From: Neorhizobium sp. NCHU2750
Lineage (GTDB): Bacteria; Pseudomonadota; Alphaproteobacteria; Rhizobiales; Rhizobiaceae
Direction of reading: 5' to 3'
Assembly (NCBI RefSeq): GCF_003597675.1
Contig: NZ_CP030828.1
Location: 124,001-188,000 of the forward strand
Length of the DNA: 64,000 nucleotides
The position numbers were made by a program, and so were the translations under genes. Below, in pieces: positions 33,946-42,317 of this stretch; within the stretch, counting starts at the first letter, position 1, and every line of letters begins with the position of its first letter. The notes under the pieces are model-generated. The model was not told the origin of the DNA, searched no databases, and worked only from the letters and a program-made list of their open reading frames with translations.

Positions 33946-34722
33946 ATGAGAATCTTTAAAGCAGGTCTACTATCATTACTTCTTATCGGTTTCGCATCAC
34001 CGAGCGCCTTTGCTCAGGACGCGCCGAAAAACTTGCGGATCGGCACGTCGCTGACCCAAATGCCCTGGGGCTTCTACGACGACAACCAGAAGCCGACCGG
34101 CGTCGATGTCGCAATGTGTGGTGCAATCGCCAAGAAGCTCGGCTCCACGCCTGAATTTATCAGCCTTGATTTCAAAGGGCTGATCCCTGCACTCCAGGCC
34201 GATCGCTTCGATATGGTCTGCGCGGCTATGTATATTACGCCGGAGCGCGAACAAGCCATCAAAATGGTGCCCTACATCCAGGCCAGCCAGACGGTGATGA
34301 CGAAGAAGACGTCAAGTATCCAAGGTTTGGACGGGCTATGTGGCCATTCGGTCAGTGTCCTCCAGGGTTCCGGTTCGCTGAAGGTCCTGCAGGACACGAG
34401 CGCCAAATGCGAGGCCGCAGGCAAGCCCGCCGTAGGCATACAGGCATTCGATACACAGCCGGTAGCTATCAGAGCCTTGGAAAATGACAGCGTTGAAGGG
34501 TTCATCGCAACGGACTCGCTCATCTCTTACTACATGACCAAGAACGACAGCCTGAAAAAGGTGGCGACGGGCATCAGCCCGACCCCGCTCGGCATCGGCT
34601 TTCAGACCAATAATCCGGCTCTGGCGAAGCTCGTGGCAGACGCACTGGCCGCGATGAAGGCTGACGGGTCCTACGATGCCGTCCTGAAACAGTGGGGCAT
34701 CGAGAGCGCCGCTCTCAAATAG
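33946..34722 (+). CDS. Amino acid ABC transporter binding protein
   Basis: A 258-residue SBP_bac_3 protein. Signal peptide from MRIFKAGLLSLLLIGFASPS to about AFA; mature protein with LRIGTSLTQMPWGFYDDNQK and TGVDVAMCGAIAKKLG, then FDMVCAAMYITPEREQAIKM. The ATG at 33946 follows AAGGGGAA; upstream Met codons fall inside the operator-like repeat. Its partner permease and ATPase are at 35710 and 36426, split from it by a DapA-like gene, an unusual order that implies the lyase acts on the imported compound. Confidence 0.9.
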   Translation: MRIFKAGLLSLLLIGFASPSAFAQDAPKNLRIGTSLTQMPWGFYDDNQKPTGVDVAMCGAIAKKLGSTPEFISLDFKGLIPALQADRFDMVCAAMYITPEREQAIKMVPYIQASQTVMTKKTSSIQGLDGLCGHSVSVLQGSGSLKVLQDTSAKCEAAGKPAVGIQAFDTQPVAIRALENDSVEGFIATDSLISYYMTKNDSLKKVATGISPTPLGIGFQTNNPALAKLVADALAAMKADGSYDAVLKQWGIESAALK

Positions 34723-34738
34723 CCCGACTCCATTGGTT

Positions 34739-34763
34739 GGCCGACGATGATTGGTCGTCGGCC
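34739..34763 (+). other. Stable intercistronic stem-loop
   Basis: GGCCGACGA at 34739-34747 pairs perfectly with TCGTCGGCC at 34755-34763 around a seven-base loop, in the 69-base gap between the binding-protein and DapA-like genes. Without a T run it is better read as a message-stabilising element favouring high binding-protein levels. Confidence 0.6.
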
Positions 34764-34791
34764 TAACACTTCCAGCAACAAGGTTAGACCC

Positions 34792-35697
34792 ATGAAAAGC
34801 GAACTTAAAGGCATTATCAGTGCTATTCTCACCCCTTTCACCGGCGACGGCTCGTCCATCGACGAAGCGGCCTATGCTCGCTTGATCCGCTCGCAGCGCG
34901 ATGCAGGCATCCATGCCGTGGTGGCAAGCGGATCGACTGGCGAGCATCCCGCACTTTCCGTTGCAGAGCGCAAGCGTCTTTACGAGATCGCCGTGGAATC
35001 GGCTGGCGACAAGATGGATGTGGTCGCGCAAGTGGGATCGAACAACGTCCGGGATACCCTGGACCTTGCCCGGCATGCGCGTGATGTCGGCGTCGATCAG
35101 ATGTTGGTCCTCACGCCCTATTTTGACAGCCTGAAATTCGTCGACGTGCAGCGCTTTCTCGACAAGGTGGTGAAGATCGCCGGCGGTCCGATTATCTACT
35201 ACGATACCCCTTCGATCACGCGTCTGGACATCAGCGAAGATCAGATGGTGACGCTCAAGCGAGACGGTCTCGTATCGCATATCAAGGACAGCCCGCAGAA
35301 TTTCACGCGTACCATGCGGATGCTCTCCAATCCCGATGCCCCGACCGTCCTGGCAGGATGCGATCCGGCCCTATTGGCGGTGCTTGCGCATGGAGCCCCT
35401 GGCTCGATTATCGGTGCCTCGACCTTCATCCCGGAACTTTGCGTCGAACTCTACGACCGCATCTCCGTGGATAAGGACTGGAACGCTGCTCTGAAGGTTT
35501 GGGATAGGTTGTGGCCAATTCTGAACTTCATGCTGCTCAACGGTTATGTCCCGCTCGCCAAAGCTGGATCGGAAATTCGTGGCTTGCCGCTCGGCAACCC
35601 GCGCGAGCCGTTGGCATCGTCGCCTGCCGATCTTCGCGAGCGTCTGAAAGCCGTTCTCGATGCTTCCGGCGTAAAGCCGCTTCCGCCGGCCGCATAA
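34792..35697 (+). CDS. DapA/NanA-family Schiff-base lyase (copy 2)
   Basis: A 301-residue member of the same superfamily as the 31284 gene but clearly divergent. It has AVVASGSTGEHPALSVAERK for the loop, IIYYDTPSITRLDI with the catalytic Tyr and VSHIKDSPQNF with the Schiff-base Lys. It lies inside an ABC transporter operon, after the binding protein and 12 bases before the permease. This is a strong context hint that it degrades the transported compound, probably through a 2-oxo acid intermediate. True lysine biosynthetic DapA is unlikely. Confidence 0.88.
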   Translation: MKSELKGIISAILTPFTGDGSSIDEAAYARLIRSQRDAGIHAVVASGSTGEHPALSVAERKRLYEIAVESAGDKMDVVAQVGSNNVRDTLDLARHARDVGVDQMLVLTPYFDSLKFVDVQRFLDKVVKIAGGPIIYYDTPSITRLDISEDQMVTLKRDGLVSHIKDSPQNFTRTMRMLSNPDAPTVLAGCDPALLAVLAHGAPGSIIGASTFIPELCVELYDRISVDKDWNAALKVWDRLWPILNFMLLNGYVPLAKAGSEIRGLPLGNPREPLASSPADLRERLKAVLDASGVKPLPPAA

Positions 35698-35709
35698 CGG
35701 AGAGAAACC

Positions 35710-36423
35710 ATGAAAGTCTGGGATTGGTCTGTGTTCTTCCACAATCTTGTGCATCCGGCCATCCTGACTGGATTGTGGACAACGATCTGGCTGACATTGC
35801 TGACGCTGTTCCTGGCCATCGTGCTGGGAACAATCGTTGCGCTGATCGGCCGGATCGACAGCTTTCTGACACGCGGTTTCTATCAAGGCTACGTCGCGTT
35901 CTTTCGCGCGACACCGCTTCTTGTCCAGCTGGTATTCCTCTACAGCGCTTTGCCACAGATGGGCATCAGGCTGTCAGTCGTAGAAGCCGCGATTATTGGC
36001 CTTATGCTGTCGGAAAGTCCCTACGTTGCCGAGATCATAAGATCGTCGCTCTCTGCCGTACCGACGGCGCAGTGGGAGGCTTCCAAGGCGGTTGGAATGC
36101 GACCGTTCACGATCATGCGGTGGATTATCTTCCCGCAGGCACTGCGTATTGCGATACCGCCACTTGGCAACGAGTTCGTCCGGCAGTTGAAGAACACCTC
36201 GCTGGTATCGGTCATCTCCATGACGGAACTGTTCCGTGCCACCGACAACCTTACGCAGGTCAACTTCCGGGTGCTCGAAGCCCTGTCTGTGGCAACGCTC
36301 TACTACCTCGGTGTGACTGCGATCTGGACGCTTCTGCAGAATGCCTTCGAAAGGCGTCACTCCAAATGGTTCTCCGATGCAGGAGCGCAAAAGTCGGACA
36401 AAACCAACACGACAGCGGTGTAA
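35710..36423 (+). CDS. Amino acid ABC transporter permease
   Basis: A 237-residue permease of the polar amino acid family; TTIWLTLLTLFLAIVLGTIV in the first helix and the coupling loop AQWEASKAVGMRPFTIMRWI with IFPQALR. Only one permease gene is present, so the channel is presumably a homodimer, as in glutamine-type systems. It lies two bases before the ATPase start. Confidence 0.9.
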   Translation: MKVWDWSVFFHNLVHPAILTGLWTTIWLTLLTLFLAIVLGTIVALIGRIDSFLTRGFYQGYVAFFRATPLLVQLVFLYSALPQMGIRLSVVEAAIIGLMLSESPYVAEIIRSSLSAVPTAQWEASKAVGMRPFTIMRWIIFPQALRIAIPPLGNEFVRQLKNTSLVSVISMTELFRATDNLTQVNFRVLEALSVATLYYLGVTAIWTLLQNAFERRHSKWFSDAGAQKSDKTNTTAV

Positions 36424-36425
36424 TC

Positions 36426-37232
36426 ATGGTGACGGAAACCCAGAATATGAATTCATTCTTGCAGCTTCGCGATGTGGTGAAGGCATACGGTCACTATGTC
36501 GCCCTCAAGAGTGTCTCGGTGTCGGTCGAGAAGGGGCAGGCCATCGCCTTGATCGGCCCCAGCGGATCTGGAAAGAGCACGCTCTTGCGTTGCATAAATA
36601 CGCTTGAGACCATCTCGTCGGGCACGATCAAGGTTGGTGATGAAGAGATCGGTGCCAAGACGACATCATCCGGCCGACGCAAACTCGGGGAAAAGATTCT
36701 TGCGCGTCAGCGTGAAGACATCGGCATGGTCTTCCAGAGCTTCAATCTCTTCCCGCACATGACTGCACTTGAGAACGTGACATCCGGCCCGCGACTTGTT
36801 CGGGGACAGAGCGCGGAACAGGCTCGTGCGAAGGGGATGGAACTGCTCGCCCGCGTCGGGCTGGCTGACAAGTCGGGAAACTTTCCGCGTCAGTTGTCTG
36901 GTGGACAACAACAGCGTGTTGCCATTGCCAGAGCGCTGGCCATGGAGCCGAAGATCATGCTCTTCGATGAGCCGACATCGGCGCTGGACCCGGAAACGGT
37001 GCAGGAAGTCCTCAACGTCATACGGGAAGTGCGAGATTCGGGGATGACGATGCTGATCGCCACCCATGAGATGGATTTTGCGCGTCATGCCTCGGATCGA
37101 ACCATCTTCATGGAGGCGGGACAAATCGTAGAGCAGGGGATGTCGAGCAAGGTGCTGTTCGAGCCGGAAACGGACCGCTGCAAGAAGTTTCTGGCTGGCC
37201 TGACAGGCGTGGCAGCAGCGTCGCATCAATAG
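36426..37232 (+). CDS. Amino acid ABC transporter ATPase
   Basis: A 268-residue ATPase with Walker [11 protein letters not shown]-loop MVFQSFNLFPHMTALEN, signature LSGGQQQR, Walker B IMLFDEPTSALDPE and H-loop ATHEMDF. A 15-residue insert (KTTSSGRRKLGEKILARQRE) precedes the Q-loop, as in HisP-like subunits. The frame is open far upstream across the permease gene; the ATG at 36426, two bases after the permease stop, gives the correct N-terminus. It ends this operon. Confidence 0.92.
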   Translation: MVTETQNMNSFLQLRDVVKAYGHYVALKSVSVSVEKGQAIALIGPSGSGKSTLLRCINTLETISSGTIKVGDEEIGAKTTSSGRRKLGEKILARQREDIGMVFQSFNLFPHMTALENVTSGPRLVRGQSAEQARAKGMELLARVGLADKSGNFPRQLSGGQQQRVAIARALAMEPKIMLFDEPTSALDPETVQEVLNVIREVRDSGMTMLIATHEMDFARHASDRTIFMEAGQIVEQGMSSKVLFEPETDRCKKFLAGLTGVAAASHQ

Positions 37233-37303
37233 TTCGAGACGGCTGCAAATGATTGAGGGCGAAATGAATGCCTGAAAATCAAATCGGCGTCATACTTTCA
37301 GTT

Positions 37304-37336
37304 GATTTTCAGTATTCAATATGGATACTGAAAATC
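37304..37336. promoter_or_regulatory. Operator-like inverted repeat, copy B
   Basis: GATTTTCAGTAT at 37304-37315 and ATACTGAAAATC at 37325-37336 are perfect 12-base inverted arms with a nine-base spacer. A lone half-site, CTGAAAATC, lies at 37272-37280. A possible promoter, TTGATT at 37302-37307 and GATACT at 37324-37329 with 16 bases between, overlaps the repeat, which suggests repression. The same element precedes the binding-protein gene at 33946. Confidence 0.7.
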
Positions 37337-37381
37337 GAAGTGGCCCACCCTGGGCTTTAGGAATCGGAAGTGAGAAAGCAA

Positions 37382-39436
37382 ATGGCTGACTGGATTGTCG
37401 GTGTGGACGTCGGCGGGACGTTTACGGATTTTTCCGCACGGGATCTCAAGACCGGTGCGGCACATATTCACAAGCGGCCATCCACCCCGGACGACCCCTC
37501 TCGAGCTATCCTGGAAGGCTTGAAGGAACTCCAGAAAAAAACCGGCATTCCCGGTGAGGATATCGTCCGCTTCGCACATGGCACGACCGTCGCAACCAAT
37601 GCGTTATTGCAGCGCCGTGGCGCGGCGATCCGGCTGATAACGACAAGGGGCTTCCGAGATCTTGTGGAGATCGGGCGGCAGGTTCGTCCTCTGATCTACG
37701 ACTTGCAGGAAGATGCGCCCGCGCCTCTCGTCTCGCGCAGCAATCGGCTTGAGGTGACCGAACGTATCGGATCCAAGGGTGAAATTGTCATTGAATTGAC
37801 GGATGCAGAGATCGCGCGCCTGGTTGCCGAACTCAAGGCGGCGCCACAGGTTGAAAGCATTGCAGTCTGCCTGCTGTTCTCTTTCCTCAATCCAGTCCAT
37901 GAACAGCGTATTGCGTCGGCCATTCGTGCAGAGATGCCCGACGTTTATGTATCGATTTCGAGCGAAGTTCAGCCCGAGTTTCGTGAGTTCGAGCGGTTCT
38001 CCACGACGCTGATCAATGCCTTTCTGCAACCGGAAGTCGGCCGCTATATGGAGCGGCTCAAAGGTGCAATTAGCGAAGTCGCTCCCAACGCCAAGTTCGG
38101 CATATTCCAGTCCAGCGGTGGCCTTATGTCTGTCGACAGGGCGCTGGAATTCCCGGTCCGCACGGCGCTCTCAGGCCCGGCAGCCGGTGCTGTTGGCGCG
38201 GCCGCTGCTGGCGGCAAATCGTCCATCGGCGACATCATCACGCTCGATATCGGCGGAACCAGTACGGATGTCTGCCTGATCCGCGACGGCGAGACGGAGA
38301 TCGCCCACGTTCGTGACATTGCCGGCTTCCGCATCCGCCTGCCCATGGTCGATATCCACACGGTTGGTGCCGGCGGTGGATCGATCGCCCATATCGGCCC
38401 AGACGGCTTGATGAAGGTTGGCCCTGAAAGTGCAGGCGCCGTGCCTGGCCCTGCCTGCTACTGCAAAGGCGGTACCAAGCCGACGGTGTCGGATGCGAAC
38501 GTTGTTCTCGGTCGTCTTCCGGCGTCGCTTGCCGGTGGCGGCTTGATGATTGATCGCGACAAGGCAGTCGCGGCGATCGAGACGATCGCAAAGCCGCTCG
38601 GCATTCCGTTGATCAAGGCCGCGCTTGGTATCTGCGGAATCGTTTCATCCAACATGACTCGAGCGATCCGCGCAGTTTCCACGCAGAAGGGCCACGACCC
38701 ACGCGATTTCGCTCTGATGCCATTTGGTGGCGCAGGCGGTCTGCATGCGGCTGATGTTGCAAGATCGCTCGGCATCAAGCGCATCATCGTGCCGATTGCC
38801 CCTGGCATCCTGTGCGCTGAAGGCCTGATCGAGGCGGACCTGCAGGAGAACTTCGTCTTCACTTGCCGTACCCCGCTTGATGGTTCGCTGGAACCGATCG
38901 AAAATGCGGTGCAGCAATTGGATGGACAAGCAAAAGCTTGGATCGGATTGGAAGCGGACGGCGCCGAAGGTGCCTACCGACTGCTGACACTGGACATGCG
39001 TTATGTTGGCCAGAACTATGAGCTTCCCGTAACGCTTGGTCAGCCGGGCGACGAGCCACGGCTGCCGGACACGCAGGCTCTTCGTGAGGCGTTTTTCGAA
39101 GCCCACCAACGTAGCTATGGCCACGTAGATCGCGAAGCGCCGATCGAGATCATGAACGTGCGCATGAAGGCGGTGGCGCGTCTTAGTCAGATCACGCCGA
39201 CGGCCGAACAGCCGGTTGGTCCGGCAAAGGCCTCGGAATACCACGATGTCTGGTTCGACGAACATGCTCCGGTCTCGACGCCCATCTACCCACGCAACAC
39301 CCTGGAGCCTGGCGTTCGCCTGCAGGGGCCCGCAATCATCACGCAATTCGACACCACAACCGTAGTGCCGCCATGGGCCAGCCTGACTGTCGACCCGGCG
39401 CTCAGCCTCATTCTGGAGATCGACGATGCTCAATAA
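37382..39436 (+). CDS. hyuA: Hydantoinase/5-oxoprolinase subunit A
   Basis: A 684-residue subunit with the ATP-grasping actin-like fold, starting MADWIVGVDVGGTFTDFSAR, then RFAHGTTVATNALLQRRGA and DIITLDIGGTSTDVCLIRDG. With HyuB it would open a cyclic amide (hydantoin, 5-oxoproline or N-methylhydantoin) with ATP in the cytoplasm, or carboxylate a ketone as in acetone carboxylase relatives. ATG 37382 is preferred, though a GTG at 37370 behind GGAATCGGAA is possible. Its end overlaps hyuB by 11 bases. Confidence 0.9.
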   Translation: MADWIVGVDVGGTFTDFSARDLKTGAAHIHKRPSTPDDPSRAILEGLKELQKKTGIPGEDIVRFAHGTTVATNALLQRRGAAIRLITTRGFRDLVEIGRQVRPLIYDLQEDAPAPLVSRSNRLEVTERIGSKGEIVIELTDAEIARLVAELKAAPQVESIAVCLLFSFLNPVHEQRIASAIRAEMPDVYVSISSEVQPEFREFERFSTTLINAFLQPEVGRYMERLKGAISEVAPNAKFGIFQSSGGLMSVDRALEFPVRTALSGPAAGAVGAAAAGGKSSIGDIITLDIGGTSTDVCLIRDGETEIAHVRDIAGFRIRLPMVDIHTVGAGGGSIAHIGPDGLMKVGPESAGAVPGPACYCKGGTKPTVSDANVVLGRLPASLAGGGLMIDRDKAVAAIETIAKPLGIPLIKAALGICGIVSSNMTRAIRAVSTQKGHDPRDFALMPFGGAGGLHAADVARSLGIKRIIVPIAPGILCAEGLIEADLQENFVFTCRTPLDGSLEPIENAVQQLDGQAKAWIGLEADGAEGAYRLLTLDMRYVGQNYELPVTLGQPGDEPRLPDTQALREAFFEAHQRSYGHVDREAPIEIMNVRMKAVARLSQITPTAEQPVGPAKASEYHDVWFDEHAPVSTPIYPRNTLEPGVRLQGPAIITQFDTTTVVPPWASLTVDPALSLILEIDDAQ

Positions 39437-41102
39437 GATCGGCCTTGACCCAATCGCACTTGAAATCAGCTGGAATGGCCTGAAGTCGGTTACCGACGAA
39501 TGCTTCCTGACGATCATGCGCAGTGCGTTTTCCACCAACATCAAGGAGCGGCACGACCATTCCACCGCTATCGCCGACGCCCAGGGACGGCTCGTCGTCC
39601 AGGCGGAACACGCCCTGCCGATCCACCTGGCTTCGATGGCTGGTCTCATGACGCACATCCTCGACCAGTACGGAGACACGATCGCGCCCGGTGATGTCTT
39701 CATCGGCAACGATCCGCATGTTGCTGGCGGCACACACCTTCCCGACATCAATCTCGCTATGCCCGTTTTCGGAGACGGGCGTTTGGTTGGCTTCGTGGCC
39801 AACATTGTTCACCACGCAGACGTTGGTGGCGCGGCGGTAGGCTCCATGTCGGGCGGCATGGACGAGATCTACAAGGAAGGCCTGCGTATTCCGATCGTTC
39901 GCCTTTTTTCCAAAGGGGTTCTGCAGGATGACATGATGCGCGTCCTGCTCCTCAATATGCGCCTGCCTGAGGAGCGTAAGGGCGATCTCAACGCGCAGAT
40001 TGCCGCTGCGCGCCTTGGTGAACGGCGTCTGCAGGAATTTATCGCGCGGCACAGTGCTTCCTACATGGAGGCGGTGTTCGACGACATTATTCGGCGCACC
40101 AACCTGCGTATGCGCGCCGCCATCACCAAACTGCCGGACGGAGAATATGCATTCTCCGACGTCATGGACGACGACGGCGCGGGTACCGAAGACATCAAGA
40201 TCAATCTCGTCATCCGTAAGTCCGGTGAGAAGATTCTTTTCGATTTCGAAGGAACCGACAGGCAGGTACCTGGCAACTTCAATCTGACACTCAATGCAAC
40301 ACAGTCCGCTGTCTGCTATTCGTTGAAGGCGCTGCTCGATCCCGAGGTTCCAAACAATCAAGGCATCTTTGACGCAATTGAGATAAAGGCGCCGCTGGGC
40401 TCGTTCATGAACTGTGTAGCTCCGGCATCGGTGGCGCTGCGGGCGAACACCTGCCAGCGCGTCGTGGACGTCGTCATCGGGGCGTTGGCGAAAGCTCTTC
40501 CCGATCAGGCGATCGGCGCCGCCAACGGTGCCAATACGAGCGCGGTATTCGCCGGAATCGACCCGCGCAGTGGCAAGCAGTATATCTACCTCGAAACCTT
40601 GGGAGGGGGCATGGGTGCCCGCGCGACCAAGGATGGTAAGGATGGTGTCCAGGTGAACATCACCAACACATCCAACCTGCCGGTCGAGGCGATCGAGATC
40701 GAATATCCTCTGCGTGTCGAGGAATACGCACTGGTCGAGAATTCCGGTGGGGCGGGGCGTTTCCGCGGCGGTCTTGGAATTCGCCGAATGATCCGACCGG
40801 TTGACCATGACTGCGAGTTCAATGGGGTTGGCGAACGTTTTCGCAATCAGCCATGGGGCATTTTCGGTGGAACGGCAGGAGCGCCGGGCAGGTTCTTGAA
40901 GCTGGACGGCGTGGGCGGCGAAGAAAGTCTCCCTTCCAAAGCCAATCGGATCCGTTTGACGCCGGCGATGGCTGCCATCATCGAGACACCCGGGGCCGGC
41001 GGCTATGGCAAGCCCGAGAACCGCAGCCAGGACCTGTTGAAGGAAGACTTGGAAAGCGGCAAGTTCTCGGCCGAGTTCATCGACGAGCATTATCGGAAAT
41101 AA
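39426..41102 (+). CDS. hyuB: Hydantoinase/5-oxoprolinase subunit B
   Basis: A 558-residue subunit. Landmarks are DHSTAIADAQGRLVVQAEHA, PGDVFIGNDPHVAGGTHLPD and the glycine-rich LETLGGGMGARATKDGKDGV. The start overlaps hyuA by 11 bases, implying a coupled complex. The C-terminal part (NSGGAGRFRGGLGIRRMIRP) is characteristic. The substrate is not readable; the operon context with FMN hydroxyacid and aspartate dehydrogenases suggests a nitrogenous ring compound. Confidence 0.92.
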   Translation: MLNKIGLDPIALEISWNGLKSVTDECFLTIMRSAFSTNIKERHDHSTAIADAQGRLVVQAEHALPIHLASMAGLMTHILDQYGDTIAPGDVFIGNDPHVAGGTHLPDINLAMPVFGDGRLVGFVANIVHHADVGGAAVGSMSGGMDEIYKEGLRIPIVRLFSKGVLQDDMMRVLLLNMRLPEERKGDLNAQIAAARLGERRLQEFIARHSASYMEAVFDDIIRRTNLRMRAAITKLPDGEYAFSDVMDDDGAGTEDIKINLVIRKSGEKILFDFEGTDRQVPGNFNLTLNATQSAVCYSLKALLDPEVPNNQGIFDAIEIKAPLGSFMNCVAPASVALRANTCQRVVDVVIGALAKALPDQAIGAANGANTSAVFAGIDPRSGKQYIYLETLGGGMGARATKDGKDGVQVNITNTSNLPVEAIEIEYPLRVEEYALVENSGGAGRFRGGLGIRRMIRPVDHDCEFNGVGERFRNQPWGIFGGTAGAPGRFLKLDGVGGEESLPSKANRIRLTPAMAAIIETPGAGGYGKPENRSQDLLKEDLESGKFSAEFIDEHYRK

Positions 41103-41120
41103 CGGGGAGTACCGGCCGGT

Positions 41121-42266
41121 ATGCGCCAGTTGCGCAATGCTGTTGATTTTCGTGAAGCGGCGCAGCGGCGCCTCCCTCGCATGCTATTCGAATACATCGA
41201 TCGCGGCACGGAGGACGAATTTGCTCTGTCGGCATTGCGACAGAGCCTCGATGCCATTCAGTTCATGCCATATGTTCTGACCGGGCATGCTGTACGCGAC
41301 ATCTCTACCAGTGTTTTCGGCCAAGAGGCCGACATGCCTATAGTGGTTGCACCGACCGCACTCGCAGGACTTGTATCGCATAACGGCGAGATAAAAATGG
41401 CGCGGGCGGCGGCGAAAGCTGGCATCCCCGTCTGCATTTCGACACAGTCGATCACCACGATCGAAGAAATCCGCGCAGGGGCACCCTCCGCAATGCTCTG
41501 GTTCCAGCTTTATGTCTGGAAAGACAGAAGCCTGACGAAGAGACTTCTGGAGAGGGTTGCTGCTACCGGGGTGACGACGCTCGTCGTTACGGTAGATACG
41601 CCTGTCGTCCCCAATCGTGAATATAATCTGCGCAATGGATTTTCCATGCCGATGAAGTTCACGCCGAGAACAATCACCGATGTTGCAAGCCATCCGCGGT
41701 GGCTCCTTGGTGTACTGCTACGCTATCTGATGGGCGCCGGCATGCCTGTCTATGGCCACTACCCTGAAGCATTTCGGTCGGCGATCACAAGGCCTTCGAC
41801 CGCGGAGGCGGTCAAACTTGAAGATCGCCTCAATTGGGAAGATCTGCGCCAGTTGCGGAAGACCTGGAAGGGGCAATTGGTTATCAAGGGTATTTTCAGT
41901 GTTGGAGATGCACGAAAATGCGTCGAGATCGGCGCCGATGGTCTTGTTGTTTCGTCGCATGGCGGCCGCAATATCGACAGTGCACCTCCAACGGCGCAAA
42001 TTCTGCCGGACATCGCGGATGCGGTCGGAGACCAGATAGAAGTGTTGGCTGACAGCGGTGTCAGGCGCGGTAGCGACGTCCTCAAATATCTTTCACTTGG
42101 GGCACGCTCCGTCATGCTTGGGCGGTTGCCGCTTTGGGGGCTGGCTTGCGGCGGCGAGGAGGGGGCAGACGCCTTGTTCAGGGTGCTGAGAAATGAAATT
42201 GACGTGACCCTGGCGCTATTGGGCGCGCGGACTGCAAATGATATCCAGCTTCGCTTGCCGGGCTAG
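41121..42266 (+). CDS. FMN-dependent alpha-hydroxyacid dehydrogenase (LldD-like)
   Basis: A 381-residue flavoenzyme of the L-lactate dehydrogenase/glycolate oxidase family. It has RMLFEYIDRGTEDEFAL with the active-site Tyr, VAPTALAGLVSHNGEIKMAR, LVVTVDTPVVPNREYNLRNG, and the catalytic His and Arg in SSHGGRNIDSAP, followed by ADSGVRRGSDVLKYLSLGA for FMN phosphate. All catalytic parts are intact. It oxidises an L-2-hydroxyacid to the 2-oxo acid. It lies 18 bases after hyuB, complementing the D-specific-like enzyme at 32275. Confidence 0.88.
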   Translation: MRQLRNAVDFREAAQRRLPRMLFEYIDRGTEDEFALSALRQSLDAIQFMPYVLTGHAVRDISTSVFGQEADMPIVVAPTALAGLVSHNGEIKMARAAAKAGIPVCISTQSITTIEEIRAGAPSAMLWFQLYVWKDRSLTKRLLERVAATGVTTLVVTVDTPVVPNREYNLRNGFSMPMKFTPRTITDVASHPRWLLGVLLRYLMGAGMPVYGHYPEAFRSAITRPSTAEAVKLEDRLNWEDLRQLRKTWKGQLVIKGIFSVGDARKCVEIGADGLVVSSHGGRNIDSAPPTAQILPDIADAVGDQIEVLADSGVRRGSDVLKYLSLGARSVMLGRLPLWGLACGGEEGADALFRVLRNEIDVTLALLGARTANDIQLRLPG

Positions 42267-42278
42267 TTCGACCCGGTT

Positions 42279-42298
42279 GGTGGGCGCTTCCGCCCGCC
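42279..42298 (+). other. Hairpin after LldD-like gene
   Basis: GGTGGGCG, loop CTTC, CGCCCGCC forms eight pairs (one G-U) 12 bases after the stop. No T run, so a stabiliser or weak terminator before the next gene. Confidence 0.45.
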
Positions 42299-42317
42299 GT
42301 CAATACATAAAGGTATC

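Noticed and set aside
31284..35697. Lysine-biosynthesis role for the two DapA-like genes
   Set aside because: Both lie within transporter and oxidase operons, and no other lysine genes are near; catabolic Schiff-base lyases fit better.
35511..36425. Long upstream extension of the second amino-acid ATPase frame
   Set aside because: It covers the permease and the end of the DapA-like gene in another frame; real start is 36426.
39408..41090. 560-codon reverse ORF opposite hyuB
   Set aside because: Shadow frame; the forward hyuB has clear family motifs and overlaps hyuA properly.
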